Below are positions 22,911 through 32,146 of a stretch of 64,000 nucleotides of DNA, one piece after another. The stretch's first letter is position 1. Each line of letters begins with the position of its first letter. The stretch comes from JAEUJM01 sp964635055 (GTDB lineage Bacteria; Actinomycetota; Acidimicrobiia; Acidimicrobiales; DATDAH01): contig CAZWMT010000028.1 in assembly GCA_964635055.1 (NCBI GenBank), positions 1 to 64,000 of the forward strand, written 5' to 3'. Both the position numbers and the translations under genes were made by a program. A model generated the notes under the pieces. The model had not been told where the DNA came from and made no database searches. It worked only from the letters and a program-made list of their open reading frames with translations.

Positions 22911-24350
22911 CTAGAACTGGAAGTAGATGAACGGCGCGACGCCCACGGGGCCGAGGGTGTCGATGCCCACGAACGCCACCGCCAGGATCACGCCCTGCAG
23001 CACGGGGGCCAGGCGGCTGAAGCCGGCCCGGCTCCACGCGCCGATCCAGCGAGGTGCGAACTGGATCGCCAACATCCCGGCGACGACGGCCATCAGCAAC
23101 GTGGTGGGCCCCGGCAGCAGGTTGGTGAGGTCGAACAGCCCTCGGATCATCTCGAAGGCGTTCGCGAACGACTCCGCTCGGAAGAAGATCCACGCGAAGC
23201 ACACCAGGTTGAAGGTGGCCAGCCACGCCAGCACCGGGCGCAGGCCGGGCGGCACCGCCGACGGGCGCAGCGTGCCCGCCGCCTCCTGCTCGGCTCGGCG
23301 CCCGGTGCGCCAGTGGCCGACACACTGGTAGAGGCCGTGGAGGCCGCCCCACACGACGAAGGTCCAGGACGCGCCGTGCCACAGGCCGCCGAGCACCATG
23401 GTGAGCATGAGGTTGCGGTAGACGCTCACGGTCGATCCCCGGTTGCCGCCCAGCGGGATGTAGAGGTAGTCCCGTAGCCACCTCGACAGCGTGATGTGCC
23501 AGCGGCGCCAGAAGTCCTGCACGGACAGCGCGCTGTACGGCCGGTCGAAGTTCTGGGGGAAGCGGATCCCGAGCAGCAGGGCGATGCCGATGGCGATGTC
23601 GGTGTAGCCGCTGAAGTCCGCGTAGATCTGGATGGCGTAGCCGTAGATCGCGCCCAGGATCTCCAGCGCCGAGTGGTTGCTCGGCACGGCGAACACCGGG
23701 TCGACCACCTCGGTGCCGAGGTAGCTGGCGATCACCACCTTCTTGAACAGGCCGGCCATGATGAGGAAGAAGGCCTCGGTGGCGGGGATGCGTGACTCGT
23801 CGGGCCGCACCCGGAGCTGTGGGACGAACTCGCTGGCGCGCACGATCGGCCCGGCCACCAGGTGGGGGAAGAACGACAGGTACATGCCGAACTCGATGGG
23901 GGTGGCCGGCTCGAGGTCGCGCCGGTAGATGTCGACGACGTAGCTGATGGCCTGGAACGTGAAGAACGAGATGCCGATCGGCAGGATCAGCCGGAGCAGC
24001 GGCGGGTTGGCGTGGACGCCGAGCTCGCCGAGGCCGTTGGTGACCGAGACGACGAAGAACTCGTAGTACTTGAAGAACCCCAGCACCACCAGGTTGCCCC
24101 CGACCGCGACCGTCATCAGCGTGCGGCGGGTGGATTCGGAGGCGGTGCGGTGAATGGCCGTGCCCATGGCCTGGTTGAACAGTGTGGAGCCGGCGATCAG
24201 GGGGACGAAGCGCCAGTCCCACCAGCCGTAGAAGACGTAGCTGGCGACGAGGGTGAACGCCATCCACGCCCGGCGATTGGGCCGCAGCCGCCAACTCACC
24301 AGGAACACGACGATGAAGAAGATCCCGAATTGGGCCGTCGGGAAGAGCAT
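22911..24350 (-). CDS. MBOAT family O-acyltransferase (AlgI/DltB-like)
   Basis: A 479-residue polytopic membrane protein with about 11-13 hydrophobic segments. Family landmarks are YVFYGWWDWRFVPLI, FFPHLVAGPIVR, YADFSGYTDIAIGIALLLG, DFWRRWHITLSRWLRDYLYI and the catalytic-histidine region GGLWHGASWTFVVWGGLHG. Such enzymes transfer acyl groups across the membrane onto cell-wall or exopolysaccharide sugars. No AlgJ/AlgX-like partner is adjacent. The ATG at 24350 fits the usual MLFPTAQFG start; a GAGGAG site is 13 nt upstream, and TAGGCT at 24385-24390 (minus) may be its -10. Confidence 0.9.
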   Translation of the reverse strand: MLFPTAQFGIFFIVVFLVSWRLRPNRRAWMAFTLVASYVFYGWWDWRFVPLIAGSTLFNQAMGTAIHRTASESTRRTLMTVAVGGNLVVLGFFKYYEFFVVSVTNGLGELGVHANPPLLRLILPIGISFFTFQAISYVVDIYRRDLEPATPIEFGMYLSFFPHLVAGPIVRASEFVPQLRVRPDESRIPATEAFFLIMAGLFKKVVIASYLGTEVVDPVFAVPSNHSALEILGAIYGYAIQIYADFSGYTDIAIGIALLLGIRFPQNFDRPYSALSVQDFWRRWHITLSRWLRDYLYIPLGGNRGSTVSVYRNLMLTMVLGGLWHGASWTFVVWGGLHGLYQCVGHWRTGRRAEQEAAGTLRPSAVPPGLRPVLAWLATFNLVCFAWIFFRAESFANAFEMIRGLFDLTNLLPGPTTLLMAVVAGMLAIQFAPRWIGAWSRAGFSRLAPVLQGVILAVAFVGIDTLGPVGVAPFIYFQF

Positions 24351-24409
24351 GGGGTGGGCGGTACTCCTCGGACCGGTGGCTGCGAGCCTAGGCAGGCCAT
24401 GATGGGTGG

Positions 24410-25132
24410 ATGCGCCATGGTTCGATCGGGTCATTGCCGCGGCACGCGCCCGGGACGGGGGTGCGGCCGAGCAGGGGTCTCGTGGCCCTGCTCGGCGTCC
24501 TGTCGTGCGTCGCGCTGGCCGGCTGCGCCGGCGACGTGGACGAGCCGACCACCTCGGCCGCGCCCTCGTCTACCGCACCGGAGCGCACCTCGACGTCGTT
24601 CCCGGCCACGACGACCACCGCGGCGCCGACGACCACGACCACCGCCGCCGTGCTCGTGCACCGCTTTCCGGTCGACCCGCCCAGCGTCACCGACTACGGC
24701 CCCGGCCACCACGACTATCCCGCGACCGACATCTTCTGCCCGGTGGGTAGCACCTTCGTCGCGGTGACCGACGGCATCGTGGACTTCGTCTCCACCGTCG
24801 ACACCTGGGACCCGGCCACCGACGACCCCGTCGTGCGTGGCGGGCTGTCGGTGGCCATCGTCGGCGACGACGGCGTGCGCTACTACGGGTCGCACCTCTC
24901 GGCCGTCGCCCCCGGCATCGTGGCCGGGGTGCGGGTGACGGCCGGCCAGACCCTGGGGTCCACCGGCAACTCGGGCAACGCCCGCAACACCGACCCCCAT
25001 CTGCACTTCGGGGTGTCACACCCGACGACCGCCGACGACTGGGCGGTGCGACGCGGTGAGGTCGACACCTTCCCGCTGCTCCAGGCCTGGGAGCGCGGCG
25101 AGAACGTGACCCCCACGGTGCCGACGGGCTGA
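24410..25132 (+). CDS. M23-family peptidase lipoprotein
   Basis: A 240-residue exported protein. The N-terminal signal (VALLGVLSCVALAGC) ends in an LAGC lipobox, followed by a Thr-rich linker. The C-terminal LytM/M23 domain has zinc ligands in GHHDYPATDIFCP (H-x-n-D), YYGSHLS and DPHLHFGVS (HxH). It would cut peptidoglycan peptides or act as an amidase activator if inactive; the ligand set looks complete. The ATG follows a CATGAT hexamer by 6 nt. It is divergent from the MBOAT gene and is the first of several envelope genes on the plus strand. Confidence 0.88.
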   Translation: MRHGSIGSLPRHAPGTGVRPSRGLVALLGVLSCVALAGCAGDVDEPTTSAAPSSTAPERTSTSFPATTTTAAPTTTTTAAVLVHRFPVDPPSVTDYGPGHHDYPATDIFCPVGSTFVAVTDGIVDFVSTVDTWDPATDDPVVRGGLSVAIVGDDGVRYYGSHLSAVAPGIVAGVRVTAGQTLGSTGNSGNARNTDPHLHFGVSHPTTADDWAVRRGEVDTFPLLQAWERGENVTPTVPTG

Positions 25133-25293
25133 CCTCGGCGGTCCATGGCAGGTGGCCGGAGGGGCACCCTGGAGCGGGGTCCCAGGTGCGGCGGGCGTCC
25201 TGATGCGGTGAATGGTCCGCTGCCCGCCGGTCCCGCGCCGAGCCGTATGGCGGTGTGGCCTACGCTGGGCCGCTCGTGACATCGGGAGGTGGC

Positions 25294-26145
25294 GTGGACT
25301 GTCCGAATTGTGGCGAAGCGGTCCGCGAAGGAGCCCGTTTCTGCGGCGCATGCGGCACTGCGGTTCCCGCCGGCGAGGCGGTCGGGCCCCAGAAGGGGCC
25401 GTCGCTGCCGCCGTTGTCGCCGTCACCACCGCCCATCACCGTTCCCCTCGACGTGGCGCCGCCACCAGCGGGGTCGGTGCCACCCCCGGCTCCGCCAGGG
25501 GCGCCTGCGCCTCAGCCCGCCTCGTCGAACACTCCGTGGGTCGTCGCCGCAGTGGCGGCGGTGGTCGTGGCGGTGGCCGTCGTGGCCATGGTCGTTGCCT
25601 TCGCCGGCAACGACGAGTCCGCCGACGGCGCGGCGACCACCACGCCGGCGCCGAGCGATGACGGGGCGACCGAGGCGGACGTCGCCACCTCGACGTCGTC
25701 GAGCTCCACCACGTCGTCGACCACGTCCACCACGCTCGACCCCGAGGCCGCAGCGTTGCTCGAGCTCCAGGACCGGGTCGAGCAGGACGAGGCGACCTTC
25801 GCGGCGAGGGGCCTCGAGGACACGTTCGTGCCGCAGCTGAGCGCGAAGCAGTTGGGCACGTCGGACGACGGGATCATCTACTCCTACGAGGACATCGTCG
25901 CCCACATCGAGGACCTGGAGAACGCCTACGGCGAGGTGCTCGTGCTCAATTCGTCCGACTACACGTCGTTCGAGGCAGCGGGCTACTTCGTGATGATGAT
26001 CCCCGAGTCGTTCAGCTCGGGGGAGGGAGCCCTCGACTGGTGCTTCGGTCAAGGCCTCACCGACAAGAACGACTGCTTCGCCAAGTTCGTGAGTCGCACG
26101 GCACCCTCGAGCGACTTCACGACGATGCTCCCGGACGAGCTGTGA
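25294..26145 (+). CDS. zinc-ribbon, single-TM protein with unknown ectodomain
   Basis: A 283-residue membrane protein. Residues 1-25 are a double CxxC zinc ribbon (DCPNCGEAVREGARFCGACG), then a Pro-rich cytoplasmic linker, one membrane helix (VVAAVAAVVVAVAVVAMVVA), a Ser/Thr-rich linker and an extracytoplasmic domain with two or three cysteines (DWCFGQ, NDCFAKF) that I do not recognise. The same plan recurs at 27439, 30255 and 32143 with different ectodomains. GTG at 25294 is preceded by GGGAGG; a leaderless GTG at 25276, 9 nt after TACGCT, is the alternative. The 143 nt upstream hold only this promoter region. Confidence 0.82.
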   Translation: MDCPNCGEAVREGARFCGACGTAVPAGEAVGPQKGPSLPPLSPSPPPITVPLDVAPPPAGSVPPPAPPGAPAPQPASSNTPWVVAAVAAVVVAVAVVAMVVAFAGNDESADGAATTTPAPSDDGATEADVATSTSSSSTTSSTTSTTLDPEAAALLELQDRVEQDEATFAARGLEDTFVPQLSAKQLGTSDDGIIYSYEDIVAHIEDLENAYGEVLVLNSSDYTSFEAAGYFVMMIPESFSSGEGALDWCFGQGLTDKNDCFAKFVSRTAPSSDFTTMLPDEL

Positions 26146-26170
26146 GGCGCGCCGGCCCCGGAACCGTTCG

Positions 26171-27373
26171 TTGACCCGTCCGTGGCGATGCGAGCTCGTC
26201 GCCGCCGTGTGCCTCGCGATGGTGGTGGCTGCCGGCTGCGGCAGCGGGGTCAGCGAGACCGCCGATGCACGCGGGTCGTCGACCACCGCGGCCGACCGCG
26301 CGTCGCCCGACACCTCGACCAGCACCACCGCCGCGATCCCGTCCACCACCACGACGCCGCCGTGCACCGCTGGCGCCGCGGTGGCCGACTGGCCGTTGCG
26401 GCGGCGGCTCGCGCAGTTGGTCATGCCCACGCTGCCCGCCGACGCCAACGCGGCCGCGCTGATGGTCGCGGTGTTCCAGCCGGGTGGGGTCTTCCTCGCC
26501 GACGGCAACGGCGACACGATGGGCGCGGTCGGGCCCGCGGTGGCCGCGGCCGATCCCGTGCCCCCGTTCGTCGCCGTCGACGAGGAGGGTGGGCGGGTGC
26601 AACGGATCTTCGATGGCATCGGCGCGTTCCCGAGCGCTCGCCAGATGGCCGCCACCCTGACCGAGGACGAGGTGCGGGCACTGGGCGCCCGGGTGGGGTC
26701 CGGCCTCAGCGCCCTGGGCGTCACCATGGACTTCGCCCCCGTGGCCGATGTGTCGGCCCAGCCCGACGGTGAGGTGATCGGCGACCGGTCCTTCTCGAAC
26801 GACCCGGCGGTCGCGACCCGTTATGCCGGCGCCTTCGCCGAGGGCCTGCGCGACGGCGGCGTGATCCCGGTGGTGAAGCACTTCCCCGGCCACGGGCACT
26901 CGTCCGGGGACTCGCACCAGGGCGCGGTGACCACGCCGGCGCTGGATGCCATGCGCTCGTCGGATCTCGTGCCCTACGAGACCCTGCTGGACGAGGAGCC
27001 GGTGGCGGTGATGATGGGGCATCTCGACGTGCCCGGGCTCACCGAGCCCGGGGTGCCCTCGAGCCTCAGCCCTGCCGCGCTCCGCCTGCTCCGCGAGGAC
27101 TACGGCTTCGACGGCGTGGTGATCACCGACGACCTCGGCGGGATGGGCGCCGTCACCCAGCGCTTCGGCGAGCTCGAGGCGTCGAGGATGGCCCTGGCCG
27201 CCGGCGTGGACATGGTGCTCATCGGCCGGGGCGACCTCGGCGGCCTCGTGGACCACCTCGAGCAGGCGGTGGCCGCCGGCACCCTGCCCGAGGCCCGGGT
27301 GAACGAGTCGGTCGTCCGGATCCTCAAAGCGAAAGCGGTGGACCCCTGTGAGGTCGTGCTGCCCGGCGCCTGA
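26171..27373 (+). CDS. beta-N-acetylhexosaminidase-like GH3 lipoprotein
   Basis: A 400-residue exported glycoside hydrolase family 3 protein. The signal LVAAVCLAMVVAAGC ends in a lipobox-like VAAGC; a Thr-rich linker follows. The catalytic domain has VAVDEEGGRVQRIFDG, the NagZ-type His-Asp pair in VVKHFPGHGHSSGDSHQ and the nucleophile Asp in GVVITDDLGGMGAV. NagZ-like enzymes remove GlcNAc from muropeptides; an extracytoplasmic version would act on cell wall. The TTG at 26171 is the only start that keeps the whole signal peptide in frame, 25 nt after the previous stop. Confidence 0.88.
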   Translation: MTRPWRCELVAAVCLAMVVAAGCGSGVSETADARGSSTTAADRASPDTSTSTTAAIPSTTTTPPCTAGAAVADWPLRRRLAQLVMPTLPADANAAALMVAVFQPGGVFLADGNGDTMGAVGPAVAAADPVPPFVAVDEEGGRVQRIFDGIGAFPSARQMAATLTEDEVRALGARVGSGLSALGVTMDFAPVADVSAQPDGEVIGDRSFSNDPAVATRYAGAFAEGLRDGGVIPVVKHFPGHGHSSGDSHQGAVTTPALDAMRSSDLVPYETLLDEEPVAVMMGHLDVPGLTEPGVPSSLSPAALRLLREDYGFDGVVITDDLGGMGAVTQRFGELEASRMALAAGVDMVLIGRGDLGGLVDHLEQAVAAGTLPEARVNESVVRILKAKAVDPCEVVLPGA

Positions 27374-27438
27374 TCCCCACCCGAGACCGGCCATCCCGTT
27401 CAGCCCCGCTCGGGACCTGGAAATAGGATGTCCGCAGG

Positions 27439-28266
27439 ATGGCGACCTGCGGGGCGTGTGGGAGTGACAACCGGGCGGAGGCACGGTTCTGTCACGACTG
27501 CGGGGCGGTGCTGGCGCCGTCGGCGCCGGGGCCGGCGAAGGCGCGCGTCGCCTCGTTGCCGCCGCTGGGCCCGGCGCCACGGCCGTTGTCCGTGGCGCCA
27601 GACGAGCCACAAGCGCCCCCGCGGCCGCTGGACCCCGTGGCGACGAACGGCCGCCCCGATTGGGTGGTGCCCGTGATCGCCGTGGCCGCGGTCGTGGCGG
27701 TGGTCGGGTCGATCGTGGCGGTGATGCTGGGCTCGGGTGGCGACGGTGACCAGGTCACGTCCGGGGGCGGCGGCACCGATGCCGCCGCGGTCACCACGCC
27801 GCCCGCCACCGTCGCTCCTCCCGCCACGACCTTCGACCCCGACGTGAGCGCGACCACGGCACCCGCGAGTGCGGGCACCCGCTCGGCCACGCTGTTCAGC
27901 AACTTCGCCCGGCTCCGGTCCGCGCCCGACATCGGGGCGTCCGAGGTGACCACCCTCACCGCGGAAGGCGCTCGTATGGAGGTGATCGGCTCGAACGTGG
28001 ACGGGTGGTACCACGTGCGGGTCGGGGCCGACGAGGGCTACCTGTTCGGCACGTTCGTCGACCCACCCGACCCGGGTCTGCAGATCGCCCAGACCAGCGG
28101 GGGCAACGCCGTTCTGTTGAGCTCGGCCGGCGCGCCGCTGGGCATCGAGAACGAGTCCGGGCCCAAGGTGTTGGTGGTCGACACCTCCGGCTCGCTGTGG
28201 CAGGTCATCCTCGCCGACGGGTCCACCGCCTACGTCGACGCCGCCACCGTCAGCGTGGTCCGGTAG
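27439..28266 (+). CDS. zinc-ribbon, single-TM protein with SH3-like ectodomain
   Basis: A 275-residue membrane protein with an N-terminal zinc ribbon (CGACGSDNRAEARFCHDCG), Pro-rich linker, membrane helix (VVPVIAVAAVVAVVGSIVAV), Thr/Pro linker and a bacterial SH3 domain (FARLRSAPDIGASEVTTL, GWYHVRVGADEGYLFG). SH3b domains of this kind bind peptidoglycan or peptides; a further short beta region ends the protein. ATG at 27439 follows TAGGAT by 9 nt. Only 6 nt separate it from the M23 gene downstream, so they are co-transcribed. Confidence 0.84.
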   Translation: MATCGACGSDNRAEARFCHDCGAVLAPSAPGPAKARVASLPPLGPAPRPLSVAPDEPQAPPRPLDPVATNGRPDWVVPVIAVAAVVAVVGSIVAVMLGSGGDGDQVTSGGGGTDAAAVTTPPATVAPPATTFDPDVSATTAPASAGTRSATLFSNFARLRSAPDIGASEVTTLTAEGARMEVIGSNVDGWYHVRVGADEGYLFGTFVDPPDPGLQIAQTSGGNAVLLSSAGAPLGIENESGPKVLVVDTSGSLWQVILADGSTAYVDAATVSVVR

Positions 28267-28272
28267 CCCACG

Positions 28273-29079
28273 ATGGCGCGCACCGGCTCCGTCGTGGCCA
28301 TGGCCCTGGGTGCGGTGGTGCTCGCCGCGGGTGGGATCGCGGTCGGCCGCTCGACCGTGGCCTCACCGGCACCGGCCGAGCCGGTGCCGAGCGCCACGAG
28401 CGCGGCACCGGCGGCCACGACGGCGCCGCCGGCGACGACGACCACGATCGTGTCGACCACCGTCACCACGCCTCGCTTCCTCGACCTCGCCGGTTGGACC
28501 GAGATCGCGCAGCAGCTCCCTGCCGTCACGGTGCCGAGCGACTGCCCGATCCCGTTCGACGACCCCGAGAGCATGCCCAACGCCGACCGGTCGTACCGCG
28601 GCGGTGTGCACGGCGGCATCGACTTCATCTGCATGGAGCCGGGCCACGACGCCATCGCCGCGCTGCCCGGTCGGGTGGTGCTGGCGAACAACAGCTTCGT
28701 CGACGCGACCGTGGACGACCGTCAGGCCCTGCTCGACGAGGCGCAGGCGCTCGGCACCACGCCCCCGTGGATCCTGGCGTTCCTCTTCGGTCGCTTCGTG
28801 GTGCTCGACCACGGCATCGTGCCGGGTGTCGGCCACGTCGAGACGATCTACGCGCACCTGCACGAGATCGACCCGGGGCTCCACCCGGGTGCGAGCGTGG
28901 CGGCCGGCACGCGTCTCGGTGAGGTGGGCAACCGGGGCACCGAGACCGGTGCGAACGGCGGCACGCGGCCGCAGTCGATACACCTGCACTGGGAGCTCCA
29001 CGTGAACGACGTGTTCCTCGGCGCCGGCCTCACCGCCGAGGAGACCCGTACGCTCTACGAGGGCCTCCTGCCGCACTGA
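28273..29079 (+). CDS. M23-family metallopeptidase, membrane-anchored
   Basis: A 268-residue protein with an N-terminal signal or anchor (VVAMALGAVVLAAGGIAVG), a Thr/Ala-rich linker and a LytM/M23-like domain. Zinc ligands can be placed in VHGGIDFICM (HxxxD) and in SIHLHWELHV (HxH); ETIYAHLHE supplies the usual third histidine region. An insertion of about 40 residues (VDATVDDRQALLDEAQALG) between the strands is unusual. Probably a cell-wall endopeptidase working with the SH3 protein encoded 6 nt upstream. It converges with the FHA-like gene at 29086, stops 6 nt apart. Confidence 0.84.
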   Translation: MARTGSVVAMALGAVVLAAGGIAVGRSTVASPAPAEPVPSATSAAPAATTAPPATTTTIVSTTVTTPRFLDLAGWTEIAQQLPAVTVPSDCPIPFDDPESMPNADRSYRGGVHGGIDFICMEPGHDAIAALPGRVVLANNSFVDATVDDRQALLDEAQALGTTPPWILAFLFGRFVVLDHGIVPGVGHVETIYAHLHEIDPGLHPGASVAAGTRLGEVGNRGTETGANGGTRPQSIHLHWELHVNDVFLGAGLTAEETRTLYEGLLPH

Positions 29080-29085
29080 TCGGGT

Positions 29086-30255
29086 TCAGCGCTCCTCGTA
29101 GGTCAGCTCGAAGCTGGCCACGCCGATCACGTCGCCCGACCGGAGCGGGGCGTCGCGCACCGGTGCCCCGTTCACGAACACCGGCTGGACGCCCTCCGAA
29201 CGGACGCGTGCGGTGCCGTTGCGGCGTTCGACCGAGGCGTGCCGGGGCGCGACGGTGGCGTCCTTGGCCAGCACCACGTCGCACGTCCCGGCCGATCCGA
29301 TCACGGTCGAGTCGCGGTAGAGGATGTACTCCTTGCCCGCGAGCGGTCCGCGGGTGACCCGCAGCCAGGCCTGCCGCGCCACCCGCTCGGCGATGCCGAT
29401 GGCCAGGCAGACCGAGACGGTCGTGGCCAGGATGCTGATCAGCTGAGGACCGAACCGGCTGGCGAAGCCGTCGGCGTCCTCGGCGATGCGCAGCGTGCGC
29501 TCGTCGATCGTCTGGACGTAGATGAACCCGCCGATCACCCCACCCACGAAGCCGCCGATGGCGCCGTTCACCACCTTGCGGAGCCCACTGGTGATGCCCA
29601 GGCCGAAGCCGACCAGGGTGCCGAGGATCACCCAGCCGAGCCACAGGGCCAGCTTCAGCTTCTCCACGTCGCTGGTGAGGTCGCCGCTGGAGTCCATGCG
29701 GACGTCGTCGAAGATCCGGTCGGCCACGGCCACCGCGGCGATCGCGGCCACCAGCCCGGCGAGGGCCCCGATGGCCCCACGCCTCAAGCCGGAGCGCACC
29801 GCGCCGGCGGTCAGGTCGGGCCAGGCGGCCAGCAGGAAGCCGACGATCGGCGACACGGTGACGGCCAGCACGCCGTTCTCGATCAGGGGCCGGTCGATGA
29901 CCGAGTGGTTCAGCCACCAGCCGAGCGCAGCGCCCACGGTGCCGGCGATCAGGCCGACGGCGAGGCCCGACACGATCGGGGTGGCCCCGAAGCGGCTGAG
30001 CCCGGCGCCGCCCGGCGGGCCGCCACGCGTGTCGCCGACGGGCACCGTCACCGGCGCCGGCCCGGGCGTGATGGTCGGTAGGGCCTGGCCCGCGGTCATG
30101 GGCTGCGTCGGCGCGGCCGGCGGGGCGGGCGCGGTCGGTGCAGTCGGTGGATGTGGTGGTGCGGCCTGTGGGGCCGTGCGGGCCATCGCCGCGGTCGGGG
30201 TGTCGTCGGCCAGGTCGTCGAGGGTGATCCGCAGGGGCTCGTCGCCGGCGGCCAT
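29086..30255 (-). CDS. FHA-like / glycine-zipper membrane protein 1
   Basis: A 389-residue protein. A short acidic motif (RITLDDLADD) lies near the N-terminus, followed by a Pro-rich cytoplasmic stretch, several membrane segments rich in G-x3-G (SGLAVGLIAGTVGAALGW, VVNGAIGGFVGGVIGG) and a C-terminal FHA-like domain (GPLAGKEYILYRDSTVIGS, CDVVLAKDATVAPRHASVE, PVFVNGAPV). The conserved phosphopeptide-binding Gly-Arg of FHA is Gly-Ser here, but the Arg-His pair is kept. It is the last gene of a five-gene operon; its ATG overlaps the preceding stop by one base (TGATG). Role unknown; possibly docking of phosphorylated or modified partners at the membrane. Confidence 0.82.
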   Translation of the reverse strand: MAAGDEPLRITLDDLADDTPTAAMARTAPQAAPPHPPTAPTAPAPPAAPTQPMTAGQALPTITPGPAPVTVPVGDTRGGPPGGAGLSRFGATPIVSGLAVGLIAGTVGAALGWWLNHSVIDRPLIENGVLAVTVSPIVGFLLAAWPDLTAGAVRSGLRRGAIGALAGLVAAIAAVAVADRIFDDVRMDSSGDLTSDVEKLKLALWLGWVILGTLVGFGLGITSGLRKVVNGAIGGFVGGVIGGFIYVQTIDERTLRIAEDADGFASRFGPQLISILATTVSVCLAIGIAERVARQAWLRVTRGPLAGKEYILYRDSTVIGSAGTCDVVLAKDATVAPRHASVERRNGTARVRSEGVQPVFVNGAPVRDAPLRSGDVIGVASFELTYEER

Positions 30256-31400
30256 CAGGTGACTCCTTCGATCTCGATGTCGGAGATGGGGGTGAAGTCG
30301 CGCTCGCCCGGGGCGGTGGTGCCGAGGATCTCCAGTTGCACGCGCAGCGTCACCACGTCGACCGCGGTGGACTGCACCGAGCGCAGGTTCTCGTCCAGGT
30401 CCTGGACGATCTCGGTGCCGTCGTCGAACGTCCACCGCACTGCGGTGACGCGGCGTCCCTGGAAGTAGCGGTCGGTGCCGTCGCACGGGTCGACCTTGGC
30501 GTAGCCGTTGATCAGCCCCACGCTGGTCACCCTGGTGTCGACGCCCAGGTTGAGGGTGATCCGCCGGCCGGTGCCGTCACCGGCGGTGCGCCAGGCCGTC
30601 TCGGGGGTGTGGTCGAGCAGGTTGGCCGGCTCGAAGGTGGTGGTCTGGTCGCAGCCGTTCACCGACGGCTCGGTCTGCAGGGGGGCGGCGACCCGCGTCG
30701 GCTCGATGGTGCGCGACGGCCCGCTGGGGATGGACGACCCGCCGGCCTCGGCGACGGTGGACGGCGAGGTCGAGCTGCCGTCGGACCCGGTGCCGTCCAC
30801 AGGAGCGGTGTCGGCGCTACCCGACGCCTGGTCGGCCGAGGCGCCGGTGTCGGTGAACTCGGGTGCGGCGTCGCCGTCATCGTCGCCCGACCGGCTCAGC
30901 GCGACGACGAGACCGATGACGAGGAGCGCGACCACCGCCACGCCGGCCAGGACGAAGGCGGCGCTCGGACCGGCCCGTTGAGGCGGAGGCGGTGCGCCGT
31001 GTGGGTCGTAGACGGGTGGAGGGCCGGGCGGGGGAGCGACGACGGGCGGTGCCGTGACGCCGGGCGACACGGGCGGGCGCGAGCCCGTCTTCGCCTCGAC
31101 GACCAGGGCCGCCGGCGGGGGGCCGAGGGGAGGCAGGGCGGCACCCGTCATGGTGATGCCAGGGTCGCCCGGTGCGGGATCGGTGCCCGGAGGGGTGCGG
31201 GCCAGGCCGGCGTCGGTGACGACCGTGCGGTCGGGATCGGGCTGGTTCGCGCCGGTGGTGGCGATGATCACCGTGTCGTTCGGGTCCTGCTCGCCCCCCA
31301 CGGTGCCTGGCCCCACGGGGCTCGGTGTGCCGCAGGCCCCGCAGAAGCGGGCCGTGGGGCGAAGGGTCTCACCGCACGCGGCGCAGGTGGCGGCGGTCAT
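30255..31400 (-). CDS. zinc-ribbon, single-TM protein with discoidin-like ectodomain 1
   Basis: A 381-residue membrane protein: N-terminal zinc ribbon (CAACGETLRPTARFCGACG), Pro-rich linker, one membrane helix (FVLAGVAVVALLVIGLVVAL), Ser/Thr/Asp linker and a C-terminal F5/8-type (discoidin) beta-sandwich with NLLDHTPETAWRTAGDGTG and ITLNLGVDTRVTSVGLINGY. Such domains bind glycans or other ligands; the closest named group is the NADase-type glycan-binding domain. The ATG overlaps the DUF3152 stop (ATGA). A paralogue is encoded at 32143. Confidence 0.84.
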   Translation of the reverse strand: MTAATCAACGETLRPTARFCGACGTPSPVGPGTVGGEQDPNDTVIIATTGANQPDPDRTVVTDAGLARTPPGTDPAPGDPGITMTGAALPPLGPPPAALVVEAKTGSRPPVSPGVTAPPVVAPPPGPPPVYDPHGAPPPPQRAGPSAAFVLAGVAVVALLVIGLVVALSRSGDDDGDAAPEFTDTGASADQASGSADTAPVDGTGSDGSSTSPSTVAEAGGSSIPSGPSRTIEPTRVAAPLQTEPSVNGCDQTTTFEPANLLDHTPETAWRTAGDGTGRRITLNLGVDTRVTSVGLINGYAKVDPCDGTDRYFQGRRVTAVRWTFDDGTEIVQDLDENLRSVQSTAVDVVTLRVQLEILGTTAPGERDFTPISDIEIEGVT

Positions 31401-32146
31401 GCGACGTCTCCGGGGCCGCAGAGCGGTGTCGAGGAAGGGTCGTAGCCCGGCGCGATCGGCTCGTCGTGGCGGGCCGCGCAGGCCAGCTCCCAGTCGAGCG
31501 GCCACGGATTGGGCGCGCAGCCCTCGAGGCCCTTCGACTGCTGAGCCATCACCGGCGCCGGTTGGCCGGGTGTGGGGCAGCGGTCGACGGGGTGGTGCAG
31601 GCCGAGGAGGTGGCCGACCTCGTGGTTCACCAGCATCGAGCGGTAGTCCTCCAGCGAGCCGGTCCACGTGGGTGTGGCCGATCGCCAGCGGTCGGCGTTC
31701 AGGGCCACCACCGGGCCGATCTGGCACGAGTAGGTGCTCTGGACGTCGTAGGGCGCGCAGGCCGCGTCCACCGCCGAGGCCTCGGCCAGCATCACGGTGT
31801 AGGGCGCGTCGGGCCCGAACGTGAACCGGAAGCCGGACTGCTCCCAACCTCGCGGGTCGGTGAGGATGGCCTCGGCGGCCCGGGCGAAGTCCGCGGTGGC
31901 CTCGTCGGTCGTGCGGCGGTCGAAGCGCAGCGCGATCTCCACCGCCGGGACGGTACTGCTGGTGGGCGCCGTGGCGGCGGTGGTCGTCGTGGGCTCGAGG
32001 GTCGTGGTGGTGACCGTCACGGGGGTCGAGGTGGTCGCCCTGGTCGAAGGGGGCGCGGTGGCCGTGGCGGGCGGATCCACCCCGTTCGCGCAGCCCAGGG
32101 ACAGCAGGCCGGCGATCGCCGCGGCCGCGATCGGAGCCGGCCTCAC
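31397..32146 (-). CDS. DUF3152 metzincin-like exported protein
   Basis: A 249-residue exported protein with a signal peptide (APIAAAAIAGLLSLGC), possibly lipid-anchored, a Thr-rich linker and a DUF3152 domain. The active-site motif HEVGHLLGLHH fits HExxHxxGxxH of metzincin proteases; the following CPTPGQPAPVMAQQSKGL and GCAPNPWPLDWE are typical of DUF3152. Two or three disulfides are possible. Translation is coupled on both sides: GTG at 32146 overlaps the preceding stop (GTGA) and its own stop overlaps the next ATG. Proteolytic activity is expected from the motif, the substrate unknown. Confidence 0.87.
   Translation of the reverse strand: MRPAPIAAAAIAGLLSLGCANGVDPPATATAPPSTRATTSTPVTVTTTTLEPTTTTAATAPTSSTVPAVEIALRFDRRTTDEATADFARAAEAILTDPRGWEQSGFRFTFGPDAPYTVMLAEASAVDAACAPYDVQSTYSCQIGPVVALNADRWRSATPTWTGSLEDYRSMLVNHEVGHLLGLHHPVDRCPTPGQPAPVMAQQSKGLEGCAPNPWPLDWELACAARHDEPIAPGYDPSSTPLCGPGDVA

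Noticed and set aside
24405..24440. tRNA-like T-loop sequence (GGTTCGAT)
   Set aside because: No acceptor or anticodon stem can be drawn around it and it lies in coding sequence.
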